Of a DNA stretch of 35,666 nucleotides, positions 16,580 to 25,262 are shown in pieces. Location of the stretch: positions 1 to 35,666 of the forward strand of contig NZ_VKDF01000021.1 in assembly GCF_007096355.1 (NCBI RefSeq). Reading direction: 5' to 3'. Position numbers and translations under genes: made by a program. Source of the stretch: Paracoccus sp. M683. GTDB lineage: Bacteria; Pseudomonadota; Alphaproteobacteria; Rhodobacterales; Rhodobacteraceae. A model generated the notes under the pieces. That model was not told the DNA's origin. It was given only the letters and a program-made list of their open reading frames with translations, and did not search any database. Each line of letters opens with the position of its first letter. Position 1 is the first letter of the stretch.

Positions 16580-17604
16580 GAGGGTGATCCTCCCGTGGTC
16601 GCACCGGCTGGCTGGGCTGCGGCCCGCGTCTGCTCGACGCGGACGATCCTGACGACCTGCTGGCGGTCGCCGCTGCCGAGGCGAAGTTCCGCTGCGCCGA
16701 ACAGGCGGTCCACGATCAGGACGTTCCGATGGATGCGGGAATTGACGATCTGCGGTTCGCCGTCCGATCCAAGGACGAACAGAGGCGGCATCTCTCCCTG
16801 CACGATGCCACGCGGGAAGACGACATAGACGCGCCTGCCGTCGTCGAAGACGGAAACCGGCCGCCATGGCGGGCTGCTGCCCTGCACCTGCAAGCCGTAA
16901 CGATAGTTGCGCGCGGTCTCGGCCGGGATGACGGGGGCTGAGGGCGTGGTCACGCGGCTTCCCGGCGGTGGTGTCGGATACGCCCATGCCACGGCAGGCA
17001 TATAGAGAGCTTCGCGGGCGCGGAGTTCGATCATGTAGATGCGCCGGTCGGTGGTGATGACGAGGTTGGTCGAAATGTCCGGTCGGGTCGGCTTCACCAG
17101 CACATGCACCCGGCGGGTCGGGCCGCTGCCGCTCTCCGTGTCACCGATGATCCAGCGGGTGGTGTCTCCGGCGGCAATCGGCCCCGCGCCGGTCAGGCTT
17201 TCGCCCGGCTCCAGCGCGATGGTGGTGATTTGCCCGACTGCGGCATAGACCTGATAGAGCGCGCCTTCCGACCAGGGATAAATCTGGATGGCATTATAGT
17301 AGCCTTCCCGGCGCGGCTCGACGCGGGCGGCGGCATTGGCGTTCTCGACGCGGGCCGTCGCCGTGCCGGCAGCCTCGCCGCCCCGCGCCACAGTCCAGGC
17401 GGGCGGGACGTGCAGCGGCCGGGGCGTTGTGTCGGCTGCGGCGGCCTGCACGGTCGGCACCGGCGGCACATCGGCGTCGTAGCTGAACTGCGGCGTCCGG
17501 TTGGTGGCGCAGCCGGCCAGCATGGTGGCGGAAAGCAGCAAAGCCGCGAAGGCGGGTTTGCGGAAAACCGGAAGCCCGGCTTTGCGGAAAGTCGTGGCGG
17601 TCAT
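16576..17604 (-). CDS. trbG: TrbG, VirB9-like T4SS outer-membrane core protein
   Basis: 342 residues from the ATG at 17602-17604, which overlaps the trbF stop. The start MTATTFRKAG is followed by a hydrophobic signal and the lipobox LAGC with Cys32, so this is probably a lipoprotein. The C-terminal half carries the VirB9/CagX fold with PAVAWAYP, YRYGLQVQG and DDGRRVYVVFP. It forms part of the outer-membrane core complex with TrbI. Order and overlaps are as in other Trb clusters. A longer upstream in-frame start lies inside trbF and is not supported. Confidence 0.92.
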   Translation of the reverse strand: MTATTFRKAGLPVFRKPAFAALLLSATMLAGCATNRTPQFSYDADVPPVPTVQAAAADTTPRPLHVPPAWTVARGGEAAGTATARVENANAAARVEPRREGYYNAIQIYPWSEGALYQVYAAVGQITTIALEPGESLTGAGPIAAGDTTRWIIGDTESGSGPTRRVHVLVKPTRPDISTNLVITTDRRIYMIELRAREALYMPAVAWAYPTPPPGSRVTTPSAPVIPAETARNYRYGLQVQGSSPPWRPVSVFDDGRRVYVVFPRGIVQGEMPPLFVLGSDGEPQIVNSRIHRNVLIVDRLFGAAELRLGSGDRQQVVRIVRVEQTRAAAQPAGATTGGSPS

Positions 17605-18290
17605 TGGCTCATCTCCCGCGACCAGTTGATCGCGTTGACATAGATTCCGAGGGGATTGGAGCGCAGCCGCTCGGCATTGCGCGGGGTCTGGATCACGACC
17701 GTCAGGATCGCGGTCCATCGCTCGGTGGTGGAGAGTTGGCCGTTCTCGTAGTGCCGCTCAGACCAGGCCACACGGAAACTGTCCGGCGACGCCCGGATGA
17801 TGCTCGATACTTCGACGGCTACCTGCTGGCGGCCGACGCGCGTGAAGGGATCGTTGGAGCGGGCATAGTCGTTCAATGCGGCCGCGCCCCGGTCGGTGGT
17901 GAACTCGTAAGCCCTGAGCCAGTTCTGGCGGACGACGATGGCGTCGGCCGGGAGCGCGCGCACCTGTTCGATGAAACGGCCGAGGTGAAAGGCGATCTGC
18001 GGGTCGGTCGGCCGATAATCGGCTGCTGCCGGCGCGACGGCTTGCGCCTGGCCGAGATTGTCCACCTGAACGACCCATGGCACGATGCTCCCACGCGCCG
18101 ATTGCCAGACAAGAGCGCCGGCGAAACCTGCCGCGAGGATCAAGGAGCCGAACGCCATGTAGCGCCAGTTCCTTGCCTGGACCCGGGCCGAGCCGATGCG
18201 GTCGTCCCAGACCTGCGCGGCGCGCTGATAGGGCGTTTCGGGTTCCGGCATCTTGCCGTAATGGGTCGTCGGTCGTTTGAAGATGTTCAT
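17601..18290 (-). CDS. trbF: TrbF, VirB8-like T4SS inner-membrane protein
   Basis: 229 residues. A cytoplasmic N-terminus with TPYQRAAQVWDDRIGSARVQ, a family hallmark, precedes one membrane segment at about 43-64 and a periplasmic VirB8-like domain ending in TPRNAERLRSNPLGIYVNAINWSREM. VirB8/TrbF is an assembly factor of the inner-membrane complex. The start overlaps the trbL stop by 4 bases and the stop overlaps the trbG start. Confidence 0.93.
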   Translation of the reverse strand: MNIFKRPTTHYGKMPEPETPYQRAAQVWDDRIGSARVQARNWRYMAFGSLILAAGFAGALVWQSARGSIVPWVVQVDNLGQAQAVAPAAADYRPTDPQIAFHLGRFIEQVRALPADAIVVRQNWLRAYEFTTDRGAAALNDYARSNDPFTRVGRQQVAVEVSSIIRASPDSFRVAWSERHYENGQLSTTERWTAILTVVIQTPRNAERLRSNPLGIYVNAINWSREMSQ

Positions 18291-19645
18291 GTGCGGTTAC
18301 TTTCGGAAAGGCTGACGGAGGAGCCGCCACCATGGCTGTCGCCGGACCGGACGGCATGGGCGGCAGCGGTGACGCCATGGCTCATCGCCCGGCTGCGGCG
18401 CATGTTCTGCGCCCAGGCCGGCGGGCTATCTGCGGCTGAGGGCGTTGACGGATCAGGCGATGGGGCGCCGCCGATCGTGCCCATTGAGGAGCTGCCGCCG
18501 GACGCCGCGAACCCCGCTTTTGCGCCGTCGGAATAGCTGGATTTCATACTGTCGGCGGAGCGAGACGCGGCACGCTTGAGGGGCGAGATGGCTGCGGATG
18601 CTCCGGTGCGCGCCACGCCACCAAGGCCGGACGCGACACCGGCTGCACCGGACCCGCCCATGGAACTGAGCGTATAGGCCGACGAGGCCGCACCGGCGGC
18701 CGAGGCCCCGCCGCGGGCAAGTGCAGCACCGCCCGAAAGTGCGGCACCGCCACCACGCGCCGCAAGCATGGTCACGCCACCGCCCGCGACAGCAGCACCG
18801 CCGACCGCGAGGCCGGTTCCAACCGCCGCCCCTGCGCTGAGTTGCGGGCCGCCCGAGACGAGGCCGGTGGCGATACCGGGACCGAAGATACCGAGGCCGA
18901 GAAGAGAAAGGGCGGCCAGCACGATGGCCATGGCGTCGTCAATGGTCGGGGTCGCACCGCCGAAGCCTGCAGTGAATTGGCCGAAGAGCGTCGAGCCGAT
19001 GCCGATGATGACGGTCAACACCAGCACCTTGATGCCGGATGAGACGACATTGCCCAGGACCCTTTCAGCCATGAAGGCGGTCTTGCCGAAGAGACCGAAG
19101 GGGATCAGCACGAAGCCTGCAAGCGTCGTCAGCTTGAACTCGATCAGGGTGACGAAGAGCTGGATCGCCAGGATGAAGAAGGCGAGGATCACCAGTGCCC
19201 AGGCGAAGAACAGGCAGAGGATCTGCACGAGGTTTTCAAAGACCGCGATCCAGCCCATGAGATCGGAAATGGATTCGAGCAGCGGGCGCCCGGCATCGAG
19301 GCCGATCTGGGCGACGCGGCCAGGGCGCAGGAGATCGGCGGCAGAAAACCCCGTGCCCGAGGCCATGAGGCCGAGGCCGGCGAAGCTCTCGAAGACGATG
19401 CGGGCGAGATTGTTCCAGTTGGCGATGATATAGGCGAAGACGCCGACGAAGATCGTCTTCTTCACCAGGCGCGCGATGATGTCGTCGTCGGCGCCCCAGG
19501 CCCAGAACAGGGCGGCGAGCGTCACGTCGATGACGATGAGCGTCGTGGCAATAAAGGCAACCTCACCGCCGAGCAGGCCAAAGCCCGAGTCGATGTAGCC
19601 GGTGAAGATGCCGAGAAAATTGTCGATGACCCCCGTCCCGCCCAT
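18287..19645 (-). CDS. trbL: TrbL, VirB6-like polytopic membrane protein
   Basis: 452 residues. The first 270 contain several hydrophobic segments, including VAFIATTLIVIDVTLAALFW, FAWALVILAFFILAIQLFV and FVLIPFGLFGKTAFM, the TrbL/VirB6 core that forms the inner-membrane pore. The C-terminal 180 residues are a low-complexity Gly/Ala/Ser tail (for example AGGGVTMLAARGGGAAL), also usual in TrbL. It starts 2 bases after trbK and overlaps trbF. Confidence 0.93.
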   Translation of the reverse strand: MGGTGVIDNFLGIFTGYIDSGFGLLGGEVAFIATTLIVIDVTLAALFWAWGADDDIIARLVKKTIFVGVFAYIIANWNNLARIVFESFAGLGLMASGTGFSAADLLRPGRVAQIGLDAGRPLLESISDLMGWIAVFENLVQILCLFFAWALVILAFFILAIQLFVTLIEFKLTTLAGFVLIPFGLFGKTAFMAERVLGNVVSSGIKVLVLTVIIGIGSTLFGQFTAGFGGATPTIDDAMAIVLAALSLLGLGIFGPGIATGLVSGGPQLSAGAAVGTGLAVGGAAVAGGGVTMLAARGGGAALSGGAALARGGASAAGAASSAYTLSSMGGSGAAGVASGLGGVARTGASAAISPLKRAASRSADSMKSSYSDGAKAGFAASGGSSSMGTIGGAPSPDPSTPSAADSPPAWAQNMRRSRAMSHGVTAAAHAVRSGDSHGGGSSVSLSESNRT

Positions 19646-19647
19646 GA

Positions 19648-19935
19648 TTATCGCCCCTCATCCGGGCCAGGCGTCGACGGCGCGGGTGTCCGGCCGAGAA
19701 ACCGGTCGCGGGTCTCGGCCCAGATGCCCAGGCAGGCGGCATCATTGGCTGCCGCCTCTCCCATCTCCTGACAGCGGCGCTGCCCTTCGCGCAGGGGATC
19801 GACCTGACGCGAAAGCGCAGGAGCGGAAGGTGCTGGCGCGGGGGCTTCCTCGCGGGTCATCTCGATGATCGCCGCGGTGATCGCGACGGCGACGAACACG
19901 ATGGCGGCAATCCGGACCAGCACCTTCCCTTCCAT
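19648..19935 (-). CDS. TrbK-alt, putative entry exclusion protein
   Basis: 95 residues. One N-terminal membrane segment (VRIAAIVFVAVAITAAIIEM), a Pro/Ala linker, and a C-terminal Cys pair in RCQEMGEAAANDAACLGIW followed by RDRFLG. This Cys-x12-Cys-x3-Trp pattern with a terminal Arg-Phe-Leu-Gly is that of the short TrbK-alt proteins found between trbJ and trbL. Entry exclusion proteins limit uptake of a second copy of the same element; for this variant that role is assigned by position more than by experiment. Confidence 0.8.
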   Translation of the reverse strand: MEGKVLVRIAAIVFVAVAITAAIIEMTREEAPAPAPSAPALSRQVDPLREGQRRCQEMGEAAANDAACLGIWAETRDRFLGRTPAPSTPGPDEGR

Positions 19936-19952
19936 GATCTGCCCTCCCCGGC

Positions 19953-20735
19953 TCAGTTGAACATCTGCGCGTTGCCGGGCTGGTAGCCCGAACCCGGGTT
20001 GAGGAACCGCTCGCGCTGGATGCGGCCCTGCTCGGCGGCGGTCGCGCGTTCGGCCTCCGTGAGGGCCTCGGCCCGGCCATTGGCCGAGATGACCGCGATC
20101 AGGTCGGAAAGCTGCTGCGACTGGAGGGCGAGAAGCTGGTTGCCGGCCTGAGTGGCCTGAAGCGCGCCGGTCGCGCCCTGGCTTTCGCCGACGAGCGCGG
20201 ACATCTCAGCCCGGTTAGTGTCGATGTTACCGACGACACCGGCCTGCACCCGCATGGCGTCCTGAAGACCCCCAACGGTATTCTCCCAGCGGGACCGGGC
20301 ATCGGCGATGAGCTGCTGGTCGGTGGTTGCGAGAGAGAGATTGCCGTAATCCTGCTGGAACATCTGGTCGATGTTCTGCACGTCGAAGGCGATATTCTGG
20401 GCCTGTCCGAGAAGCTGCTGGGTGCGCTGGACGTTCTGCTGAAGCGCCTGAAGCGAACTGTAGGGCAGGCTCGCAAGGTTGCGGGCCTGGTTGATCAGCA
20501 TCTGCGCCTCGTTCTGGAGCGAGGTGATCTGGTTGTTGATCTGCTCCAGCGTGCGGGCGGCGGTCAGCAGGTTCTCGGCATGGTTGGTCGGGTCGTAGAC
20601 GATCCTGCCGAACCCGCCAAAGAAGGCGTGGGCCGGCGTCGTGAACACCGGGGCCAGCGCCAGCGGTGCGGCAAGCGCCAGGGCAAGCGCCGAAGTGCTG
20701 ACCATTCGGGTGAACCGGGGAATTGCGCGCGTCAT
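19953..20735 (-). CDS. trbJ: TrbJ, VirB5-like T4SS protein
   Basis: 260 residues with a cleavable signal ending in PAHA before FFGGFGRIVYDPTNHAENLL, the characteristic mature N-terminus of TrbJ. The rest is mostly coiled coil (LEQINNQITSLQNEAQML and later Gln-rich helices). VirB5/TrbJ is a minor pilus component thought to help contact the recipient. The start overlaps the trbE stop by 4 bases. Confidence 0.93.
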   Translation of the reverse strand: MTRAIPRFTRMVSTSALALALAAPLALAPVFTTPAHAFFGGFGRIVYDPTNHAENLLTAARTLEQINNQITSLQNEAQMLINQARNLASLPYSSLQALQQNVQRTQQLLGQAQNIAFDVQNIDQMFQQDYGNLSLATTDQQLIADARSRWENTVGGLQDAMRVQAGVVGNIDTNRAEMSALVGESQGATGALQATQAGNQLLALQSQQLSDLIAVISANGRAEALTEAERATAAEQGRIQRERFLNPGSGYQPGNAQMFN

Positions 20736-23242
20736 GGTGTAATCTCCTCTTCATCCAGGATGAGTTCGATTTCGCCGACGTCAGCGACTGTCGGCGGCGG
20801 GATTTCGTTTTCGGTTACGAGATTGGTGAGGTCAGGGATGAGATCGGCGGCCCATTCGACGCCGCGTGCGTGAAGCCAGGCGGAGAGGAACCCGTCGCGG
20901 CCATGTTCGGCAAGGATCTCGTTTATCAGCGTCTGATCGGATTTGGCCGATGCGGCGCAGAGCGCCAATCCGACTTCCGACAAGCCAAGGTCGAACAAGC
21001 GGTTGCCGCGCCGCGACTGGCAGTAGTAGTCCCGCTTGGGCGTGGCCCGCGCGAGGATTTCGATCTGCCTGTCGTTGAGGCCGAAGCGGCGATAGATCGC
21101 CGTGATCTGCGGCTCGATGGCGCGCTCGTTCGGCAAGAGGAGCCGCGTCGGGCAGCTTTCGATGATCGCCGGCGCGATGGCGGAATTATCAATGTCGGAC
21201 AGCGACTGCGTGGCGAAGATGACACTGGCGTTCTTCTTGCGCAGGGTCTTGAGCCACTCCCTGAGCTGGTCTGCAAACCCTTCGTCATCGAGCGCCAGCC
21301 AGCCCTCGTCGATAATCAGCAGCGTGGGCCGCCCGTCCAACCTGTCACCGATGCGATGGAACAGGTAGGACAGAACCGCCGGCGCTGCGCCGGTGCCGAC
21401 CAGACCCTCGATCTCGAACGCCTGCACGTCGGCAGAGCCAAGATGCTCGGTCTCGGCATCGAGAAGGCGTCCATAGGGACCACCGACACAATAAGAGCGC
21501 AGCGCCTGTTTCAGGTCATTGGATTGCAGCAGCACGGCGAGGCCGGTGATGGTGCGCTCTCCGACCGGAGCGGACGCCAGCGAGGTCAGCGCCGTCCAGA
21601 GATGCTCCTTCACCTCGGGCGTGATCTGGATATTCTCGCGCATCAGGATTGCCACGATCCAATCGGCAGCCCAGGCCCGATCGGCAGTCTCGTGGATGCG
21701 GGCCAGCGGTTGCAGCGAAACAGACGTTTCGGAAGCGTCGGTCAGTTCGCCGCCGAGATCATGCCAATCACCCTGCATAGCGAGTGCGGAGGCACGGATG
21801 GAGCCGCCGAAATCGAAGGCGAAGACCTGTGAGCGCGCGTAGCGGCGGAACTGTAAGGCCATCAGCGCCAGCAGCACCGACTTGCCGGCGCCGGTCGGTC
21901 CGACGACGAGTGTATGGCCCACGTCGCCGACATGAAGGGACAGCCGGAACGGGGTCGATCCTTCGGTCCTGCCGTAAAGCAGCGGGGGTGCGCCAAAGTG
22001 ATCGTCCCGTTCCGGCCCCGCCCACACGGCGGACGAAGGGACCATGTGGGCAAGGTTGAGCGTCGAGACCGGGGGCTGGCGGACATTGGCATAGGCATGT
22101 CCAGGCAGGCTGCCGAGCCAGGCGTCGACGGCATTGACCGTCTCGACCATGACGCTGAAATCGCGGGACTGGATGATCTTCTCGACCAGCCGCAGCTTTT
22201 CGTCGGCGCGGCGGGCGTCCTCGCCCCAGACGGTGACGGTCGCCGTGACATAGGCCATGCCGGCCATGTCGGCGCCGAGTTCCTGCAACGCCATATCCGC
22301 GTCGGCGGCCTTGTTCGCGGCATCGGTGTCCACGAGCGCGGATTGCTCGTTGGTCATCACCTCCTTGATGATCGCCGCGATGCTCTTGCGCTTGGCGAAC
22401 CATTGCCGGCGGATTTTGGTCAGCAGCCGGGTCGCGTCGGTCTTGTCCATGAGGATGGCGCGGGTGGACCATCGGTAGGGAAAGGCCAGCCGGTTCATCT
22501 CGTCGAGGAGGCCGGGGGTGGTCGTGCCGGGAAAGCCGGTGATCGTCAGCACCCGGAGATGCGACAAGCCCAGGCGCGGCTCCAGCCCGCCGGTCAGCGG
22601 CTGATCGGCCAGCAGAGCGTCGAGATACATCGGCACTTCCGGCACGCGGACGCGATGCCGATTGGTCGAGATGGTGGAATGGAGGTAGGTCAGCGTGCCG
22701 GCGTCATCGAGCCAGCTACATTCCGGCATGAAGCCGTCGAGCAGCGCCAGCACGCGGTCGGTGCGGTCGATGAAGCCGCGCACCAGCTCCCACGGGTTCA
22801 CGCCCGAGGTCTCGCGGCCCTCGTAAAGCCAGGACTCCGATCGTGCGGCATCTTCGGCGGGCGGGAGCCAGAGGAAGGTCAGGAAGTAACCGGAGACGAA
22901 ATGGCTGCCCTCTTCCTCGAAATCGGCCTTGCGCTCGGCATCGACCAATGCCGAGGCGGGATCGGGGAAGCGGTCCGCAGGATAGGTTGCGGCCTCCGAA
23001 CGCTGTGCTTCCACGAAAATGGCCCAGCCAGAGCCGAGACGGCGGAAGGCGTTGTTCAGCCGTCCCGCGACCGCAACCAGTTCGGCCGCGACGGCGGAAT
23101 CCAGATCGGGGCCACGAAACTTCGCCGTCCGCTGAAACGAGCCATCCTTGTTGAGGACAACTCCCTCCCCGACCAGCGCCACCCAGGGCAGATAATCGGC
23201 CAGGCGGGAAGCGGTGCGGCGGTATTCTGCGAGATTCATCAT
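20732..23242 (-). CDS. trbE: TrbE, VirB4-family T4SS ATPase
   Basis: 836 residues. Walker A GPTGAGKS at 448-455, Walker B LLIIDEGW around 641-648 and the following ATQSLSDIDNS motif define the VirB4 ATPase, with the long N-terminal CagE/VirB4 domain before it. It energises pilus assembly and substrate transfer at the inner membrane. The start ATGATG is preceded by GAGG at a suitable distance and lies 10 bases after trbD. The gene looks full length and intact. Confidence 0.95.
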   Translation of the reverse strand: MMNLAEYRRTASRLADYLPWVALVGEGVVLNKDGSFQRTAKFRGPDLDSAVAAELVAVAGRLNNAFRRLGSGWAIFVEAQRSEAATYPADRFPDPASALVDAERKADFEEEGSHFVSGYFLTFLWLPPAEDAARSESWLYEGRETSGVNPWELVRGFIDRTDRVLALLDGFMPECSWLDDAGTLTYLHSTISTNRHRVRVPEVPMYLDALLADQPLTGGLEPRLGLSHLRVLTITGFPGTTTPGLLDEMNRLAFPYRWSTRAILMDKTDATRLLTKIRRQWFAKRKSIAAIIKEVMTNEQSALVDTDAANKAADADMALQELGADMAGMAYVTATVTVWGEDARRADEKLRLVEKIIQSRDFSVMVETVNAVDAWLGSLPGHAYANVRQPPVSTLNLAHMVPSSAVWAGPERDDHFGAPPLLYGRTEGSTPFRLSLHVGDVGHTLVVGPTGAGKSVLLALMALQFRRYARSQVFAFDFGGSIRASALAMQGDWHDLGGELTDASETSVSLQPLARIHETADRAWAADWIVAILMRENIQITPEVKEHLWTALTSLASAPVGERTITGLAVLLQSNDLKQALRSYCVGGPYGRLLDAETEHLGSADVQAFEIEGLVGTGAAPAVLSYLFHRIGDRLDGRPTLLIIDEGWLALDDEGFADQLREWLKTLRKKNASVIFATQSLSDIDNSAIAPAIIESCPTRLLLPNERAIEPQITAIYRRFGLNDRQIEILARATPKRDYYCQSRRGNRLFDLGLSEVGLALCAASAKSDQTLINEILAEHGRDGFLSAWLHARGVEWAADLIPDLTNLVTENEIPPPTVADVGEIELILDEEEITP

Positions 23243-23252
23243 GGATCAAACC

Positions 23253-23534
23253 TCACACCGAGAGATGGCCGGGGATGCGCAGATGGCGGCGCGCGACCTC
23301 GACGAAGAGCGGATCGCGCTTGGCGGCCCAGACGGCGGCGATGTGACCGACCGCCCAGATCAGGATGCCGGCGAGCCAGAGCTGGAGGCCGAGGCCGACT
23401 GCCCCGGCCAGCGTGCCGTTCAGGATCGCGACGGATCGCGGCGCCCCACCGAGCAGGATCGGCTCGGTCAGGGCGCGGTGGACCGGGACAGCGAAGCCCG
23501 GCACCGCGTCGAGCGCCTCGAAACTCACGGCCAT
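23253..23534 (-). CDS. trbD: TrbD, VirB3-like membrane protein
   Basis: 93 residues from the ATG at 23532-23534, which shares a base with the trbC stop. PVHRALTEPILLGGAPRSVA is the family signature and is followed by two hydrophobic segments (LAGAVGLGLQLWLAGILIW and the next helix). VirB3/TrbD works together with the VirB4 ATPase; in some systems the two are fused. A much longer open frame extends upstream but is an overlap with trbC. Confidence 0.9.
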   Translation of the reverse strand: MAVSFEALDAVPGFAVPVHRALTEPILLGGAPRSVAILNGTLAGAVGLGLQLWLAGILIWAVGHIAAVWAAKRDPLFVEVARRHLRIPGHLSV

Positions 23535-23863
23535 CAGACCAGCGCTCCGCCGCCGAAGCTGAAGAACGAGAGGAAGAAGGAGCTGGCGGCGAAGGCGATG
23601 GAGATGCCGAAGACGATCTGGATCAGTCGCCTGAAGCCGCCGCCGGTGTCGCCGAAAGCCAACGTCAGGCCTGTGACGATGATGATAATCACCGCCACGA
23701 TTTTCGCCACCGGCCCTTCGACGGATTCGAGGATGGATTGCAACGGCGCTTCCCAGGGCATCGAAGAGCCGGAGGCAAAGGCCGGGGATGTCATCAGGCT
23801 CACCCAGGCGAAGGCGGCGGCGGTTGCGATATGGTGACGGATGCGGAAGGCGCGACGGATCAT
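23534..23863 (-). CDS. trbC: TrbC, VirB2-like pilin
   Basis: 109 residues with a long signal peptide ending near SPAFA, then a short loop and two hydrophobic helices (VAKIVAVIIIIVTGLTLAFG and LIQIVFGISIAFAASSFFLSF), the VirB2/TrbC pilin layout. The product should be processed and polymerised into the conjugative pilus. The start overlaps the trbB stop by 4 bases. Confidence 0.92.
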   Translation of the reverse strand: MIRRAFRIRHHIATAAAFAWVSLMTSPAFASGSSMPWEAPLQSILESVEGPVAKIVAVIIIIVTGLTLAFGDTGGGFRRLIQIVFGISIAFAASSFFLSFFSFGGGALV

Positions 23864-24858
23864 GCAGGTTCTCCAGTGTTGCGAGTGGTGCCGGGTTCTG
23901 AAAAGGCGGGGAAAATCCGGTAGTCGCCGTCGGGACCGAGACCATCGACGCGGGCGAGTTCGACAAGCCGCCGTGCGGAACCGCGACCGGCAAGGACGGC
24001 CACGAGGTCGATGGTTTCGGCGATCATGGCGCGCGGGACGGTGACGACGGCTTCCTGGATCAATTGTTCGAGGCGGCGAAGCGCGCCGATGCCGGAACCG
24101 GCATGGATGGTGCCGATCCCTCCGGGGTGCCCGGTGCCCCAGGCTTTGAGGAGATCGAGCGCCTCGGCGCCACGCACCTCACCGATCGGAATACGGTCGG
24201 GACGCAGCCGCAGCGAGGAACGGACCAGATCGGACAGAGTGGCAACGCCATCCTTGGTCCGCATGGCGACAAGGTTGGGTGCCGCGCATTGCAGCTCGCG
24301 GGTGTCCTCGATGATGACGACGCGATCCTGCGTCTTGGCCACCTCGGCCAGCAGCGCATTGGTCAGCGTGGTCTTGCCGGTGGACGTGCCACCGGCGACG
24401 AGGATGTTCGCACGCGACTGGACGGCGGCGCGGAGCGTTTCCGCTTGACCGGCGGACATGATGCCGGCCGCCACGTAGTCGTCGAGTGTGAAGACCGTGA
24501 CGGCGGGCTTGCGGATGGCGAAGGCGGGTGCGGCGACGACCGGCGGCAGCAGGCCCTCGAAGCGCTCGCCGGTCTCCGGCAGTTCGGCCGAGACGCGGGG
24601 GCTGCGGGCATGCACTTCCACACCGACATGGTGGGCGACCAGCCGCACGATGCGCTCACCATCGGCAGCCGACAGTATCTCGCCCGTATCGGCCAGTCCC
24701 TCGGACAGCCGGTCCACCCAGATCCGGCCATCGGGGTTCAGCATGACCTCGACGACCGACGGGTCTTGCAGCAGGGCTGAGATGGCAGGCCCGAGCGCCG
24801 TTCGGAGCATGCGCGCGCCGCGGTCCACCGTTGCCTGATTGTGGTTGATGCCTGCCAT
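23860..24858 (-). CDS. trbB: TrbB, VirB11-family ATPase
   Basis: 332 residues. Walker A GGTSTGKT at 156-163, the Asp box IIEDTREL around 182-189, and the His box GEVRGAEALDLLKAWGTGHP to GTIHAGS at about 226-255 identify a VirB11 hexameric traffic ATPase. It is the first gene of the trb operon as it stands here. In most Trb clusters a coupling-protein gene (traG) and a small CopG-type regulator come next upstream; here a 404-base gap and a UvrD gene follow instead. GGAAC a few bases before the ATG is a weak ribosome binding site. Confidence 0.94.
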   Translation of the reverse strand: MAGINHNQATVDRGARMLRTALGPAISALLQDPSVVEVMLNPDGRIWVDRLSEGLADTGEILSAADGERIVRLVAHHVGVEVHARSPRVSAELPETGERFEGLLPPVVAAPAFAIRKPAVTVFTLDDYVAAGIMSAGQAETLRAAVQSRANILVAGGTSTGKTTLTNALLAEVAKTQDRVVIIEDTRELQCAAPNLVAMRTKDGVATLSDLVRSSLRLRPDRIPIGEVRGAEALDLLKAWGTGHPGGIGTIHAGSGIGALRRLEQLIQEAVVTVPRAMIAETIDLVAVLAGRGSARRLVELARVDGLGPDGDYRIFPAFSEPGTTRNTGEPA

Positions 24859-25262
24859 CTCGTCCCCGTTCCACCGGGGAGGCGAGAGTTCCCCGGATGG
24901 GGATGACTAAAAGAGACCCCAAAGCGGCCGTTTCAACAAGTTTCGACCGTCGTAGTAGTGTGGCGTGCAAATACAGGAGAATGGCGGTGATGCTACTCAG
25001 GGCCAAGGCGGCGCGGCGCGGGGGAGTCGCTCAACACAAGCCGGCTGATTCGATGAACATTGCGACCTTGCGGACCAAGTTGCCGTTCGCTGCTGAGGCG
25101 CGGTAATCGGCTGCACTGCAGCAAGCTCGACCAGCAGGGGCGAAAAGGCGGGCTTTCGCTGCTTCTGCGCCGGAGGCGTGGTGCAATGACGGGGGCGGAC
25201 ATTCGTGGGTTCGTCATCAGTGTCCAGCAGGCCAACCACTTGGTGCTGGACTGATCAGAGCT
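24859..25262. other. 404-base gap upstream of trbB, no gene recognised
   Basis: No convincing coding sequence on either strand; the short open frames here have no start signal or recognisable motif. It must hold the promoter of the leftward trb operon. The part next to trbB (24900-24990) is less GC-rich than its surroundings, but no clear -35/-10 pair or strong palindrome was identified. It also marks the seam between the conjugation operon and the patchwork to the right. Confidence 0.5.

Noticed and set aside
21914..23923. A 669-codon open frame on the + strand opposite trbE/trbD/trbC
   Set aside because: It runs across three well-supported genes on the other strand and has the composition of a GC-rich shadow frame.
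24656..25006. 116-codon leftward frame overlapping the trbB start
   Set aside because: Its second half is trbB in another frame; the first half has a hydrophobic look but no family match and no signal.
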